64,000 nt of DNA from Pseudomonas sp. FP2196 (GCF_030687715.1 NZ_CP117445.1:1112501-1176500); one strand, 5' to 3'; shown: positions 8,077 to 20,110, counted from the first letter of the stretch. Numbers and translations are program-made. Notes: generated by a model from the letters alone, not told the origin.

Positions 8077-9471
8077 ATGGATGATCACGGACGTAGCCCT
8101 TCCTCCAACCAGCCAATCCTTTATGTACTCGATACCAACGTATTGATTCACGATCCAAACGCCCTGCTTAATTTCGAAGAACACCACGTCGCAATCCCGA
8201 TGACCGTGCTTGAGGAGTTGGACAAGCTCAAGAGCGGGCATCACAGCGTTGCCGCCGAATGCCGTCAGGCCATCCGGCTGATCGACAAGACCCTGGGTGA
8301 CGCCTCCCCCGAGGACGTCGAGTTGGGTGTGCCGATCCAGCGCGGCAAGGGCGGGCCGAAGGGCTTGCTGTCAATTCTGATGAGCAAAAAGGCCGAGTCG
8401 AACCTGATTCTGCCCGAGCACCTGAACGACAACAAAATCATCAACCAGTTGATCGACCTGCACACCCGCGACCCACAAAAACCTGTGGTGCTGGTCACCA
8501 AAGACATCAACATGCGCCTCAAGGCGCGCGCCTGCGGGATTGCAGCCGAGGACTACAGCACCGACCAATTGGTCGATGACGTGTCCCTGCTGCCCAATGG
8601 CTACCACAACATGACCGGCTCGTTCTGGGACCGTGTGAGCAAGGTTGAAACCCGTCAGGATCACGGCCGCACCTGGCACCAGGTGCAACTGATCGACAAC
8701 CTGCCGGCGGTACACATCAACGAGTTCATCATTGACGAACAAGGCTTTGTCGGCTGGATCAAGGAAATCCAGGAAGACAAACTGCTGATCCTCGACCTGC
8801 ATCAGGAACCGCTGCTGCACCAGGAAGCCTGGGGCCTCAAGCCGCGCGACATCTATCAGAGCCTGGCGCTCTACGCACTGCTTGATCCGGACATCCATCT
8901 GGTCAACCTGTCCGGCGCTGCCGGTTCCGGTAAAACCATTCTGGCGCTGGCCGCTGCGATCGAGCAGACCATGGTCAGCAAACGCTATCGCCGCATCATC
9001 GCTACTCGCAGCGTGCAGGGTCTGGATCAGGAGATCGGCTTCCTGCCGGGCACCGAAGCGGAAAAAATGGAGCCTTGGCTCGGCGCCATTACCGACAACC
9101 TCGAAGCCTTGCACATGGATGACGAAAACACCCATGGCAGCGTCGACTACATCCTCAGCAAAGTGCCGTTGCAGTTCAAATCGCTCAACTACATTCGCGG
9201 TCGCAGCTTCCAGCAGAGCCTGATCCTGATCGACGAATGCCAGAACCTCACGCCGCACCAGATGAAGACCATCATCACCCGTGCCGGCGCCGGTTCCAAA
9301 GTGGTGTGCCTGGGCAACCTGGCGCAGATCGACACCCCTTACCTGTCCGCGACCAGTTCCGGGCTGACTTACCTGACCGAACGCTTCAAGGATTTCCCCA
9401 ACGGTGTGCACATCACCCTGCAAGGGGTGCCTCGCTCGATCCTGGCCGAATACGCCGAATCGCATCTGTAA
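8077..9471 (+). CDS. PIN domain-PhoH ATPase fusion protein
   Basis: 464 aa. An N-terminal PIN-type nuclease domain (about residues 12-150, starting YVLDTNVLIHDP with the first acidic residue, DExDK near 50) is joined to a C-terminal PhoH ATPase with Walker A GAAGSGKT near residue 285 and Walker B LILIDECQN near 380. This PIN-PhoH architecture (YlaK/PhoH2 type) is associated with RNA unwinding and cleavage. Cytoplasmic. Start at 8077 fits the family N-terminus. Single gene ending in a strong terminator. Confidence 0.93.
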   Translation: MDDHGRSPSSNQPILYVLDTNVLIHDPNALLNFEEHHVAIPMTVLEELDKLKSGHHSVAAECRQAIRLIDKTLGDASPEDVELGVPIQRGKGGPKGLLSILMSKKAESNLILPEHLNDNKIINQLIDLHTRDPQKPVVLVTKDINMRLKARACGIAAEDYSTDQLVDDVSLLPNGYHNMTGSFWDRVSKVETRQDHGRTWHQVQLIDNLPAVHINEFIIDEQGFVGWIKEIQEDKLLILDLHQEPLLHQEAWGLKPRDIYQSLALYALLDPDIHLVNLSGAAGSGKTILALAAAIEQTMVSKRYRRIIATRSVQGLDQEIGFLPGTEAEKMEPWLGAITDNLEALHMDDENTHGSVDYILSKVPLQFKSLNYIRGRSFQQSLILIDECQNLTPHQMKTIITRAGAGSKVVCLGNLAQIDTPYLSATSSGLTYLTERFKDFPNGVHITLQGVPRSILAEYAESHL

Positions 9472-9483
9472 TCCTTCCGACAA

Positions 9484-9515
9484 AACCGGGCGGCCCAAAA
9501 GCCGCCCGGTTTTTT
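9484..9515 (+). terminator. Rho-independent terminator of phoH
   Basis: AACCGGGCGGC (9484-9494) pairs with GCCGCCCGGTT (9501-9511) and is followed by T residues, 12 bp after the stop codon. Confidence 0.9.
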
Positions 9516-9534
9516 ATGGTTGCGCAAATCCCAG

Positions 9535-9618
9535 TGTAGGAGCTGCCGGAGGCTGCGATCTTTTGATCTTTTTTTAAAAATCAAAGTCAAAAGATCGCAG
9601 CCTTCGGCAGCTCCTACA
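9535..9618. repeat. REP/BIME (GTAGGAGCTGCC class)
   Basis: Inverted pair of GTAGGAGCTGCC(G/T)...GCTGCGATCTTTTGA units joined by an A/T-rich loop. The intact right end reads GGCAGCTCCTACAGG, the sequence interrupted by the IS110 element at 31.0 kb. Confidence 0.9.
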
Positions 9619-9695
9619 GGAAGAACGCTATATTCGTGCGTGCGGAAATTTGACCCACAGGTTTACAATCGGCGCTCCTGATCAGGAGTAATCCC

Positions 9696-10169
9696 GTGCT
9701 GACTCATCTCGATTCCCAAGGTCGCGCCAACATGGTCGACGTCACCGAAAAAGCCGTGACGTTCCGTGAAGCGACGGCCCAAGCGCTGGTGCGCATGCTC
9801 CCCGAAACCCTGCAGATGATCGTCAGCGGCGGCCATCCCAAAGGGGACGTGTTTGCCGTGGCGCGCATTGCCGGTATTCAGGCCGCGAAGAAAACCAGCG
9901 ATCTGATTCCCCTGTGCCATCCGCTGATGCTTACTGGCGTCAAAGTCGAACTCAATGCCGAAGGCGAAGACAGTGTGCGCATCGTCGCCCGTTGCAAACT
10001 GTCCGGGCAGACCGGCGTCGAAATGGAAGCATTGACCGCCGCCAGCGTCGCCGCGCTGACCATCTATGACATGTGTAAAGCCGTGGATCGCGGCATGACC
10101 ATCGAAAGCGTGCGTCTGCTGGAGAAGGTCGGTGGCAAGAGCGGGCATTTTCAGGCGGAGCAGCCATGA
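9696..10169 (+). CDS. moaC: Cyclic pyranopterin monophosphate synthase MoaC
   Basis: 157 aa. With MoaA, MoaC converts GTP to cyclic pyranopterin monophosphate in molybdenum cofactor synthesis. Family blocks visible: [35 protein letters not shown] and [24 protein letters not shown]...[22 protein letters not shown] lies upstream of the ATG. Overlaps moaD by 4 nt (ATGA), so the three moa genes are translationally coupled. Confidence 0.97.
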   Translation: MLTHLDSQGRANMVDVTEKAVTFREATAQALVRMLPETLQMIVSGGHPKGDVFAVARIAGIQAAKKTSDLIPLCHPLMLTGVKVELNAEGEDSVRIVARCKLSGQTGVEMEALTAASVAALTIYDMCKAVDRGMTIESVRLLEKVGGKSGHFQAEQP

Positions 10170-10408
10170 ACGTGACCGTGAGGTTTTTTGCCCGTTACCG
10201 TGAAGCACTGGGTGTTGATTCGGTAAAGGTCGAAGGCGATTTCGCCACTGTTGATGACGTGCGCGCTTTGTTGGCCAAGCGTGATGGCGCCGAGGTGTTG
10301 AGCGAACAGAACCTGATGTGTGCGCGTAACGAAGACTTGTGCCAGCTAGACGAGCCGGTGGTCGATGGCGACGAGGTGGCGTTTTTCCCCACCGTGACCG
10401 GGGGCTGA
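10166..10408 (+). CDS. moaD: Molybdopterin synthase sulphur-carrier subunit MoaD
   Basis: 80 aa ubiquitin-like protein ending in the essential Gly-Gly (TVTGG), which is adenylated and thiocarboxylated to donate sulphur to the pterin. The start overlaps the moaC stop; moaE begins 3 bp after its stop, so MoaD and MoaE, which form one heterotetramer, should be made together. Confidence 0.95.
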   Translation: MNVTVRFFARYREALGVDSVKVEGDFATVDDVRALLAKRDGAEVLSEQNLMCARNEDLCQLDEPVVDGDEVAFFPTVTGG

Positions 10409-10411
10409 GCC

Positions 10412-10864
10412 ATGGCGATTCGTGTGCAGGCCACGCCGTTCGATCCGGGGGCTGAACTCAACGCGATGCATGCGGCCAATGTCGGCGTGGGTGCGGTGGT
10501 GAGTTTTGTCGGCTACGTGCGCGACTTCAATGATGGCCTCGATGTCGCAGGCATGTTCCTTGAACACTATCCGGGCATGACCGAAAAGGCCCTCGGAAAA
10601 ATTGCTGTCGAAGCCGAGCAGCGCTGGCCGTTGTTGAAGTTGGAAGTGCTGCACCGCATCGGCGCACTGGAGCCGGGCGAGCCGATTGTCTTCGTCGGTG
10701 CCGCCAGTGCCCATCGCCAGGCTGCGTTCGATGCTTGCGCTTTCGTCATGGATTACCTGAAAACCCGTGCGCCGTTCTGGAAGAAAGAAAATACCAGCGA
10801 CGGCCCGCGTTGGGTGGAAGGGCGCGACAGTGATCATGCGGCGGCCGATCGCTGGAAAAAATAA
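10412..10864 (+). CDS. moaE: Molybdopterin synthase catalytic subunit MoaE
   Basis: 150 aa. MoaE inserts the dithiolene sulphurs into cPMP using MoaD thiocarboxylate. Conserved stretches: GAVVSFVGYVRD, LEHYPGMTEKALG, HRIGALEPGEPIVFVGAASAHRQAAFDAC and the catalytic-lysine region YLKTRAPFWKKE. Last gene of moaCDE; a BIME follows 24 bp after the stop. Confidence 0.97.
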   Translation: MAIRVQATPFDPGAELNAMHAANVGVGAVVSFVGYVRDFNDGLDVAGMFLEHYPGMTEKALGKIAVEAEQRWPLLKLEVLHRIGALEPGEPIVFVGAASAHRQAAFDACAFVMDYLKTRAPFWKKENTSDGPRWVEGRDSDHAAADRWKK

Positions 10865-10888
10865 AATCTGCGTCGCCCTCAAGTCAGC

Positions 10889-10984
10889 CATCGCTGGCAA
10901 GCCAGCTCCCACAGGTTCAGTGGTGCACCCAAAATATGTGCATCACGCAAGACACTGTGGGAGCTGGCTTGCCAGCGATTAGGC
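10889..10984. repeat. REP/BIME (GGGAGCTGGCTTGCCAGCGAT class)
   Basis: Inverted copies of ATCGCTGGCAAGCCAGCTCC flank about 45 bp after moaE. A second REP class distinct from the GTAGGAGCTGCC type. Confidence 0.85.
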
Positions 10985-11119
10985 CATCGCAACAACAAAA
11001 ATCCTCGCAGACTCTCTCTCCTCCATGATTGACGGAATGTACTAGTGAGTCCAGTATGGATTTACAAGTACAAAATAGCTTTATCCCTGTTTCAGCTCTT
11101 TCTTCTGTCTTGCCAAACC

Positions 11120-11127
11120 AACAACAA
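11120..11127 (+). promoter_or_regulatory. Candidate Hfq/Crc catabolite-repression motif
   Basis: AACAACAA exactly fits the AAnAANAA CA motif bound by Hfq with Crc in Pseudomonas mRNAs. It lies 17 nt before the ATG of the amino-acid binding protein, where binding would block translation. Confidence 0.5.
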
Positions 11128-11144
11128 CCCGCGAGAGAACGAAC

Positions 11145-11921
11145 ATGAAGAAACTCCCCCTCATCACCGGTCTGGCCCTGAGCCTGTTGGCGTGCACCAC
11201 GGTCTTCGCCGCCGAGAAAACCCTGCGCATCGGCATCGAAGCCGCCTACCCACCCTTCGCCTCGAAAACCGACAAAGGTGAAATCGTCGGGTTCGACTAC
11301 GACATCGGCAACGCCCTGTGCGCGCAGATGAAGGTCAAGTGCGTGTGGGTCGAAGGTGAGTTTGACGGTCTGATTCCATCGCTGAAGGTGAAGAAAATCG
11401 ACATGGCCCTGTCTTCCATGACGATCAATGAAGACCGCAAGAAGTCGGTCGATTTCACCCACAAGTACTACTTCACTTCGTCGCGACTGGTGATGAAGGA
11501 GGGCGCCACGGTCGATGACCAATACGCCAGCCTCAAGGGCAAGAACGTCGGCGTGCAGCGCGCGACCACCACCGACCGTTATGCCACCGAGGTGTTCGAA
11601 CCCAAGGGCATCAACGTCAAGCGCTACAGCAACAACGAAGAAATCTACATGGACCTGGCGGCCGGTCGTCTGGATGCGATTTTCGCCGACACCATTCCGC
11701 TGAACGATTTTCTGTCGATGCCACGCGGCAAGGGCTTTGCGTTTGTCGGCCCGGAGCTGAAGGATCCGAAGTATGTTGGCGAGGGGGCGGGGATTGCGGT
11801 GCGCAAGGGTAATAGTGAGCTGGTCAGCGAGCTGAATACCGCAATCGACGGGATTCGCGCGAGTGGCGAGTATCTGAAGATTTCCGAGAAATATTTCAAG
11901 TCTGATATCTACGGCGACTGA
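11145..11921 (+). CDS. Periplasmic amino-acid-binding protein (ArgT/HisJ type)
   Basis: 258 aa. A signal peptide (residues 1-22, ending VFAAE) is followed by a bacterial extracellular solute-binding family 3 domain: [53 protein letters not shown]. Closest in type to lysine/arginine/ornithine or basic amino-acid receptors. No permease or ATPase adjoins it. Its neighbour is dauBAR, so D- or L-arginine is a plausible ligand by context, not proof. An equivalent gene sits beside dau genes in P. aeruginosa. Confidence 0.85.
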   Translation: MKKLPLITGLALSLLACTTVFAAEKTLRIGIEAAYPPFASKTDKGEIVGFDYDIGNALCAQMKVKCVWVEGEFDGLIPSLKVKKIDMALSSMTINEDRKKSVDFTHKYYFTSSRLVMKEGATVDDQYASLKGKNVGVQRATTTDRYATEVFEPKGINVKRYSNNEEIYMDLAAGRLDAIFADTIPLNDFLSMPRGKGFAFVGPELKDPKYVGEGAGIAVRKGNSELVSELNTAIDGIRASGEYLKISEKYFKSDIYGD

Positions 11922-11929
11922 TAGTCGGC

Positions 11930-11998
11930 TATCGCGAGCAGGCTCACTCCTACAGGGGAACGCATTCCAAGTGTAGGAGTGAGCCTGCTCGCGATAGG
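11930..11998. repeat. REP/BIME (GAGTGAGCCTGCTCGCGATA class)
   Basis: Inverted copies of TATCGCGAGCAGGCTCACTC and its complement, separated by about 20 bp, between two convergent genes, where it may also serve as a bidirectional terminator. Confidence 0.85.
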
Positions 11999-12021
11999 GC
12001 CAGATCAATCACTGCAGATCT

Positions 12022-12648
12022 TCAGCCCTTCAATTCCTTCAAATGCTTGTACACCGTCGCCCGCCCCATGTTCAGCACATTGGCCACATAGTTCGAGGCG
12101 CTCTTGCCCTTGAACGCGCCTTCGGCGTGCAGCGCCAGCACCAGTTCCCTTTTGTGATCGCGGGTCAGCAGATTCAGGCTCAGTTGCCGCTCGCGCAGCC
12201 AGGCATGCAGGAAGGTGTTGATGCGCTCCTGCCAGTCATCGCGAAACAGTGAGTCCGGTTGTGGAATCAGTTTGCTCGGTGAGAGGAACAGATCCAGTGC
12301 CGCCTTGGCATTTTCGAACAGCGAAATATTCAGATTGATGCACAAGACGGCCAGCGGCAGGTCTTCGCGGTCGCGCAGCACGGTGCTCAGGCTGCGGATT
12401 TTCTGGCCGTCCCAGTTGAGCTTTTCGTATGGGCCGATGTTTCGCTCGCTGACGTCTTCGCTGAGCATGTCTTCCAGCGACGACTCGTCACCGATTTCGC
12501 GTTTGGACAGATTGTTGGCGATGTAATCGACCTTCTGTGTGCGCAAGTCGTGCAGCACCACTTCGGCGTGGGGGAAAAACAGCGTGGCGATGGCATCGGC
12601 AATGGCACGGAAGTTATCCAGTGCCGGGTCGAGTTCGGGGGCGGTCAT
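12022..12648 (-). CDS. dauR: Transcriptional regulator DauR, YheO-like PAS plus helix-turn-helix
   Basis: 208 aa from the ATG at 12648, which has GGAG upstream; an earlier in-frame ATG at 12729 lacks support. N-terminal YheO-like PAS domain (IADAIATLFFPHAEVVLHDL...GPYEKLNWDGQKIRSLSTVLRD) and C-terminal helix-turn-helix (GKSASNYVANVLNMGRATVYKHLKELKG). In P. aeruginosa DauR represses the dau operon and responds to arginine. Lies directly downstream of dauA on the same strand, matching dauB-dauA-dauR order. Confidence 0.85.
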   Translation of the reverse strand: MTAPELDPALDNFRAIADAIATLFFPHAEVVLHDLRTQKVDYIANNLSKREIGDESSLEDMLSEDVSERNIGPYEKLNWDGQKIRSLSTVLRDREDLPLAVLCINLNISLFENAKAALDLFLSPSKLIPQPDSLFRDDWQERINTFLHAWLRERQLSLNLLTRDHKRELVLALHAEGAFKGKSASNYVANVLNMGRATVYKHLKELKG

Positions 12649-12741
12649 GACAGTGGAACTCCAGGCAGCGTCAACGCCTCCGTGAACTGGAGGCGCTGCG
12701 AGTTTGCCGCAATCCGTTGGGCGCGTCATCCGGATGGCGGA

Positions 12742-13884
<1,143 letters not shown>

Positions 13885-13904
13885 TTACGAGAACTTGTGC
13901 AGGG

Positions 13905-13998
13905 GCTGTCGAGCTAAACGAGGCTGCGATCTTTTGACTTTGTTTTTTGAAAGCAAGATCAAGAGATCGCAGCCTCGTTTCACTCGACAGCTCCTACA
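13905..13998. repeat. REP/BIME between dauB and dauA
   Basis: GGGGCTGTCGAG(C)...CGAGGCTGCGATCTTTT and its inverted copy, the same variant as at 3216-3321. It separates two genes that should be co-transcribed. Confidence 0.85.
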
Positions 13999-14012
13999 GG
14001 GGATTCGAGGTG

Positions 14013-14957
14013 TTAGCGCTGTAATTGGTAAACCGCATTGGCCAGGGCGATGTCTTCCAGGCCCAGTCCGATTGAGCGGAAAAACACGTGGCGGTCGTAG
14101 CCGGGCCGTTGCACTTTTTCGCTGAGCAGATCGGCGAGGTCACCCACAATCGAATCCTTGCTCCAGCCATGCTGTTCAACGGCAATCAGCATCTCGCCCG
14201 CTGAACTCGGCGTGGTCAGACGATAGTCGCAGAACACCTGCATGTCGCCCAAGCTCTGCGGCGGCACTTCATGGGCACGGGGAGCGTTGGTGCTGATCGA
14301 GGTGATCAGCGCGGGTTTGCTCAATGTTGCCGGGTCAATCACCGGCCCCGCAGATGAGGTGCAGAGCATGATCACGTCGGCATCGACGAGGGCGGCTTCA
14401 CGGCTTGTGGCAATCGACAGCTCGGGAGCAAGGGCTTTGAGCCGCGCCTGAGTTTCAGGATCCTCAAGCAGGCTCGGCGAATACACATGGATGCTTTGCC
14501 AATCGCGCAGCGACTTCACGTAATGCAGATGCGCCTGCGCAACTTTGCCGCTGCCGATAATCGCCAGTCGCCGCGCATTCAGCGGGGCGAGGGCATCGAC
14601 GGCGACTGCGGTGGTCGCAGCCGTACGCGCCGTAGTCAGTTCGCCGGCATCGCACAGCAGCAGCGGTTGGCCGGTCTGCATCGACATCAACAATGTCCAC
14701 GCGGTCACCAACGGGCCTTGCTCGCGAACGATGTACGGCGAGGTTTTCACGCCGTACACGCCGTCTTCGGCCAGCACACCCAGATAGTTGATGAAATCGC
14801 CAGCGCCCTGCGGGAACTCAACCAGTTGCTGCGCGGGTTGTACCGCATTGCCGGCAGCAAGATCACGGAACAGTTTGCGCAGGATCTGCGGCACATCGAT
14901 GCGGGCAAGCAGTTGACGGGCCTGGGTTTGGTCGATCACGCAGGGGGTACTGGACAT
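14013..14957 (-). CDS. dauB: NAD(P)H-dependent anabolic L-arginine dehydrogenase DauB
   Basis: 314 aa from the ATG at 14957, with GGAG 6 nt upstream. Member of the ornithine cyclodeaminase/mu-crystallin family: substrate-binding N-terminal half, then a Rossmann region (RRLAIIGSGKVAQAHLHYV) and ALVDADVIMLCTSSAGPVI. In P. aeruginosa DauB reductively aminates 2-ketoarginine to L-arginine, completing D-to-L conversion begun by DauA. The gene leads dauBAR; the name rests on this context, since family members vary in substrate. Confidence 0.85.
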   Translation of the reverse strand: MSSTPCVIDQTQARQLLARIDVPQILRKLFRDLAAGNAVQPAQQLVEFPQGAGDFINYLGVLAEDGVYGVKTSPYIVREQGPLVTAWTLLMSMQTGQPLLLCDAGELTTARTAATTAVAVDALAPLNARRLAIIGSGKVAQAHLHYVKSLRDWQSIHVYSPSLLEDPETQARLKALAPELSIATSREAALVDADVIMLCTSSAGPVIDPATLSKPALITSISTNAPRAHEVPPQSLGDMQVFCDYRLTTPSSAGEMLIAVEQHGWSKDSIVGDLADLLSEKVQRPGYDRHVFFRSIGLGLEDIALANAVYQLQR

Positions 14958-15044
14958 GTCAGGCTCCGGAAGCAAAATATAAACTAATTTGTCTATTATG
15001 GACTTTTGGTTTTATCGGGCAAGTGCCTGTAGAAAAATCCGGAC

Positions 15045-15078
15045 GAAAAAAAAGCGCAGTCCGTGTTCGGCTGCGCTT
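15045..15078 (-). terminator. Terminator of rhlB
   Basis: Stem AAGCGCAG (15052-15059) with CTGCGCTT (15071-15078). Read on the minus strand it ends in a run of T, 18 bp beyond the rhlB stop. Confidence 0.85.
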
Positions 15079-15095
15079 CTCTTTTATGACGTCGT

Positions 15096-16586
15096 TTACT
15101 GCGGACGCTTGCGTTCAACCGGGCGCAACAAATGCGTTGGCGGCGTTTCACAGCTGATCTTGCGGCCCAGCTTCTCTTCGATGGACGGCAACTGGTAGGA
15201 GTCGTCCTCGCCCGCGAAGCTGATCGACACGCCATCGGCGCCGGCACGACCGGTACGGCCGATGCGGTGCACGTAGTCGTCCGGGACTTCCGGCAGGGTG
15301 AAGTTGATCACATGGCTGATCCCGTCGATGTGGATACCACGACCGGCGACATCGGTAGCGACCAGCACGCGAATCTTGCCTTCACGGAAGCCTTCCAGGG
15401 TTTTGATGCGTTTGTGCTGCGGGACGTCGCCGGACAGTTGCGCGGCGTTGATGCCGTCACGCACCAGGCGTTCTTCGATGCGCCGTACTTCGTCCTTGCG
15501 GTTGGCAAACACGATCACTCGTTCCCAGCCGTTATCGTTGACCAGGTTGAAGAGCAGTTTGTACTTGTCGGCACCGGCCACGGCATAGATGTGCTGCTCG
15601 ACGTTTTCGTTGGCGACGTTCTGCGACTCGATCTCGACGATCGACGGGTCGGTGGTCCATTGCTTGGCCAGGTTCATCACGTCTTCGGTGAAGGTCGCGG
15701 AGAACAGCAGCGTCTGACGTTCGCTTTTCGGCGGGGTCTGGCGAATGATCTGGCGTACTTGCGGGATAAAACCCATGTCGAGCATGCGGTCGGCTTCGTC
15801 CAGCACCATCACTTCGACCATGTCCAGGTGCACGTCGCCGCGCTGGTTGAAGTCGAGCAAGCGGCCCGGCGTCGCGACGAGGATGTCGCAGTGGCGCGCT
15901 TCGAGGTGCTTGAGCTGTTTGTCGAAGTCCATGCCGCCCACGAACGTCATCACGTTCAGGCCGGTGTACTTGGTCAGGTCGGCGGCGTCTTTGGCGATCT
16001 GCACCACCAGTTCGCGGGTTGGCGCGATGATCAGCGCACGGGGTTCGCCCATGTAGCGCTCTTTCGGCGGCGGGGTCTGCAACAGCTGGGTGATGATCGA
16101 GATCAGGAACGCGGCGGTCTTGCCGGTGCCGGTCTGGGCGCGACCGATGGCATCTTTGCCGGCGAGGGTGAAGCCCAGCACCTGCGCCTGGATCGGCGTG
16201 CAATAAGGGAAGCCCAGGTCCTGGATGGCGTGCATCAGTTCCGGAGACAGTTTGAAGTCGTGAAAGCGGGTTTTGCCTTCCTGCGGCTCGACGGCGAAGT
16301 CTTCGAGTTTCCACGGGATGACCGGTGCCTTGGGCTTCGGTTCGCGGCGAGGCCTGGCCGGTTTCGGCGCTTCGCTGTGCACGCTTTCTGCAACAGGAGC
16401 AGCCGATGAAGGGGCGACGGCGGCCGGTTGGGAGTCTTGTTTCGGTGCCGCTACGGTAGCGGGGCGGTCGGCCTGGCGGGCATCGCTGCGATGGCCGGGG
16501 GCGTGCGACGGCGCACTGGGAACTGGCGCGAGCTGCTCAGCCTCGCTTTTACCGAACATCTTCTTGAGTGCTTTGAGCACGGTCAT
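15096..16586 (-). CDS. rhlB: ATP-dependent DEAD-box RNA helicase RhlB
   Basis: 496 aa. An N-terminal low-complexity region of about 95 residues rich in Ala, Pro and basic residues precedes the helicase core: Q-motif region [22 protein letters not shown] (motif I), PTRELVVQI (Ia), TPGRLLDF (Ib), DEAD (II), SATF (III), and C-terminal [14 protein letters not shown] and [10 protein letters not shown]. RhlB helps RNase E-type degradosomes unwind mRNA. The extension is typical of pseudomonad RhlB and may mediate RNA or partner contacts. Confidence 0.9.
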   Translation of the reverse strand: MTVLKALKKMFGKSEAEQLAPVPSAPSHAPGHRSDARQADRPATVAAPKQDSQPAAVAPSSAAPVAESVHSEAPKPARPRREPKPKAPVIPWKLEDFAVEPQEGKTRFHDFKLSPELMHAIQDLGFPYCTPIQAQVLGFTLAGKDAIGRAQTGTGKTAAFLISIITQLLQTPPPKERYMGEPRALIIAPTRELVVQIAKDAADLTKYTGLNVMTFVGGMDFDKQLKHLEARHCDILVATPGRLLDFNQRGDVHLDMVEVMVLDEADRMLDMGFIPQVRQIIRQTPPKSERQTLLFSATFTEDVMNLAKQWTTDPSIVEIESQNVANENVEQHIYAVAGADKYKLLFNLVNDNGWERVIVFANRKDEVRRIEERLVRDGINAAQLSGDVPQHKRIKTLEGFREGKIRVLVATDVAGRGIHIDGISHVINFTLPEVPDDYVHRIGRTGRAGADGVSISFAGEDDSYQLPSIEEKLGRKISCETPPTHLLRPVERKRPQ

Positions 16587-16695
16587 CTCATCAATTGGTT
16601 AAGGAATGTACGCCGGCCAGTGTAATGCAAGAAACGGGCGCGGCGTAGGGGGAGGGATCAAAGGGTATTGCCGAGGGAGAAAACAGCCCGCGTGA

Positions 16696-17820
<1,125 letters not shown>

Positions 17821-18852
17821 ATGAAGATGTTGAAATCCACTCTGGCGATCGTGACTGCAGCAACAGTTCTCGGCGTCAGCGGGTTCGCTCAGGCGGGTGC
17901 AACCCTGGATGCCGTGCAGAAGAAAGGTTTCGTGCAATGTGGCGTGAGCGACGGTTTGCCGGGCTTCTCTGTACCGGACTCCACCGGCAAGATCCTCGGG
18001 ATCGACGCTGACGTCTGCCGCGCTGTGGCCGCTGCTGTATTCGGCGACGCGACCAAGGTCAAATTCAGTCAGTTGAACGCCAAGGAGCGCTTCACCGCGC
18101 TGCAATCGGGCGAGATCGACATCCTGTCGCGCAACACCACCATGACCAGTTCCCGTGACGCGGGCATGGGCCTGAAATTCCCGGGCTTCATTACCTACTA
18201 CGATGGCATCGGCTTCCTGGTGAACAACAAGCTGGGCGTGAAAAGTGCCAAAGAACTGGACGGTGCAACCATCTGCATCCAGGCCGGTACCACCACCGAG
18301 CTGAACGTTTCCGACTACTTCCGCGGCAACGGTCTGAAATACACCCCGATCACGTTCGATACCTCCGATGAAAGCGCCAAGTCGCTGGAATCCGGTCGTT
18401 GCGACGTGCTGACCTCCGACAAGTCCCAGCTGTTCGCCCAGCGCAGCAAGCTGGCTTCGCCGAAGGACTACGTGGTTCTGCCGGAAACCATTTCCAAGGA
18501 GCCTCTGGGCCCGGTCGTGCGTAACGGCGACGACGAGTGGCTGGCTATCGTGCGTTGGGTTGGCTATGCGCTGCTCAACACCGAAGAGGCAGGCATCACT
18601 TCGAAGAACGTCGAAGCTGAAGCCAAGTCGACCAAGAACCCGGATGTCGCTCGTATGCTCGGCGCTGACGGCGAATACGGCAAAGACCTGAAACTGCCGA
18701 AAGACTGGGTTGTGCAGATCGTCAAGCAAGTCGGCAACTACGGCGAAATCTTCGAGAAAAACCTCGGCAAGAGCACTCCGCTGGAAATCGACCGTGGCCT
18801 GAACGCCCTGTGGAACAACGGCGGCATTCAGTACGCACCACCAGTGCGCTAA
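17821..18852 (+). CDS. aapJ: General L-amino-acid ABC transporter, periplasmic binding protein AapJ
   Basis: 343 aa. Signal peptide residues 1-23 (ending GFAQAG), then a family-3 solute-binding domain of the larger AapJ/BztA class: QKKGFVQCGVSDGLPGFSVPDSTGKILGIDADVCRAVAAAVFGD, FTALQSGEIDILSRNTTMT, and C-terminal FEKNLGKSTPLEIDRGLNALWNNGGIQYAPPVR. Delivers a broad range of L-amino acids to AapQMP. GGAGG precedes the ATG. First and most translated gene of aapJQMP. Confidence 0.95.
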   Translation: MKMLKSTLAIVTAATVLGVSGFAQAGATLDAVQKKGFVQCGVSDGLPGFSVPDSTGKILGIDADVCRAVAAAVFGDATKVKFSQLNAKERFTALQSGEIDILSRNTTMTSSRDAGMGLKFPGFITYYDGIGFLVNNKLGVKSAKELDGATICIQAGTTTELNVSDYFRGNGLKYTPITFDTSDESAKSLESGRCDVLTSDKSQLFAQRSKLASPKDYVVLPETISKEPLGPVVRNGDDEWLAIVRWVGYALLNTEEAGITSKNVEAEAKSTKNPDVARMLGADGEYGKDLKLPKDWVVQIVKQVGNYGEIFEKNLGKSTPLEIDRGLNALWNNGGIQYAPPVR

Positions 18853-18918
18853 TGGTTCTATCACCCGGCGGGCCAACCGCCGGGTGATGTTCTTGTTCCA
18901 TTTCTTGCGGGGCACTTC

Positions 18919-20100
18919 ATGCAAAATTCAATCGGCGCACCAAAGCAGAGGCTCAGCCTCAGCGATCCACGAGTGCGTGCGTGGCTATTCCAGATCATCA
19001 CTGTTGTGGCGGTGGTCTCGCTGGGTTGGTACCTGTTTGACAACACGCAAACCAACCTTGAACACCGGGGCATCACTTCCGGGTTCAGCTTTCTGGAGCG
19101 CAGTGCCGGGTTCGGCATCGCTCAACACCTGATCGATTACACCGAAGCGGACAGCTATGCCCGCGTCTTCGTCATCGGTCTGCTCAACACCCTGTTGGTG
19201 ACGGTGATCGGCGTGATTCTGGCGACGATTCTCGGCTTCATCATCGGCGTGGCACGGCTGTCGCAGAACTGGATCATCAGCAAACTGGCGACGGTGTATG
19301 TGGAAGTGTTCCGCAACATTCCGCCGCTGCTGCAAATCCTGTTCTGGTACTTCGCGGTATTCACGGCCATGCCGGGCCCGCGCAACAGCCACAACTTTGG
19401 CGACACCTTCTTCGTCAGCAGCCGTGGCCTGAACATGCCGGCCGCGCTGATGGCTGACGGTTTCTGGGCGTTCGTGATCGGCATCGTGGTTGCCATCATC
19501 GCCACGGTGCTGATGTGCCGCTGGGCGACCAAGCGTTTTGAAGAAACCGGCGTGCCGTTTCACAAGTTCTGGGTGGGCCTGGCGATTCTGCTGGTGATCC
19601 CGACCTTGTGCGCGTTGATCTTCGGCGCACCGCTGCACTGGGAAATGCCTGAGCTCAAAGGCTTCAACTTTGTCGGCGGCTGGGTGCTGATTCCGGAACT
19701 GTTGGCGTTGACCCTGGCCCTGACCGTTTACACCGCAGCGTTCATCGCCGAGATCGTGCGTTCCGGTATCAAGTCGGTCAGCCACGGTCAGACCGAAGCG
19801 GCGCGCTCGCTCGGCCTGCGCAACGGCCCGACCCTGCGCAAGGTGATCATCCCGCAAGCCCTGCGCGTGATCATTCCGCCGCTCACCAGCCAATACCTGA
19901 ACCTGGCGAAAAACTCGTCCCTGGCGGCGGGTATCGGTTACCCGGAAATGGTTTCGCTGTTCGCCGGCACCGTACTTAACCAGACCGGTCAGGCGATCGA
20001 GGTGATTGCCATCACCATGAGCGTGTACCTGGCGATCAGTATCAGCATTTCCATGCTGATGAACTGGTACAACAAGCGCATTGCGCTGATCGAGCGGTAA
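18919..20100 (+). CDS. aapQ: General L-amino-acid ABC transporter permease AapQ
   Basis: 393 aa inner-membrane permease with about eight hydrophobic segments. The HisMQ-type insertion lets it pair with AapM. The ATPase-coupling EAA loop reads TEAARSLGLRNGPTLRKVIIPQALRVIIPPL. Follows aapJ by 66 bp and precedes aapM by 10 bp. Confidence 0.95.
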   Translation: MQNSIGAPKQRLSLSDPRVRAWLFQIITVVAVVSLGWYLFDNTQTNLEHRGITSGFSFLERSAGFGIAQHLIDYTEADSYARVFVIGLLNTLLVTVIGVILATILGFIIGVARLSQNWIISKLATVYVEVFRNIPPLLQILFWYFAVFTAMPGPRNSHNFGDTFFVSSRGLNMPAALMADGFWAFVIGIVVAIIATVLMCRWATKRFEETGVPFHKFWVGLAILLVIPTLCALIFGAPLHWEMPELKGFNFVGGWVLIPELLALTLALTVYTAAFIAEIVRSGIKSVSHGQTEAARSLGLRNGPTLRKVIIPQALRVIIPPLTSQYLNLAKNSSLAAGIGYPEMVSLFAGTVLNQTGQAIEVIAITMSVYLAISISISMLMNWYNKRIALIER

Positions 20101-20110
20101 GGAAAAGCGC

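Noticed and set aside
7916-8244. Short minus-strand ORFs before phoH
   Set aside because: Overlap the start of phoH and have no ribosome site or domain.
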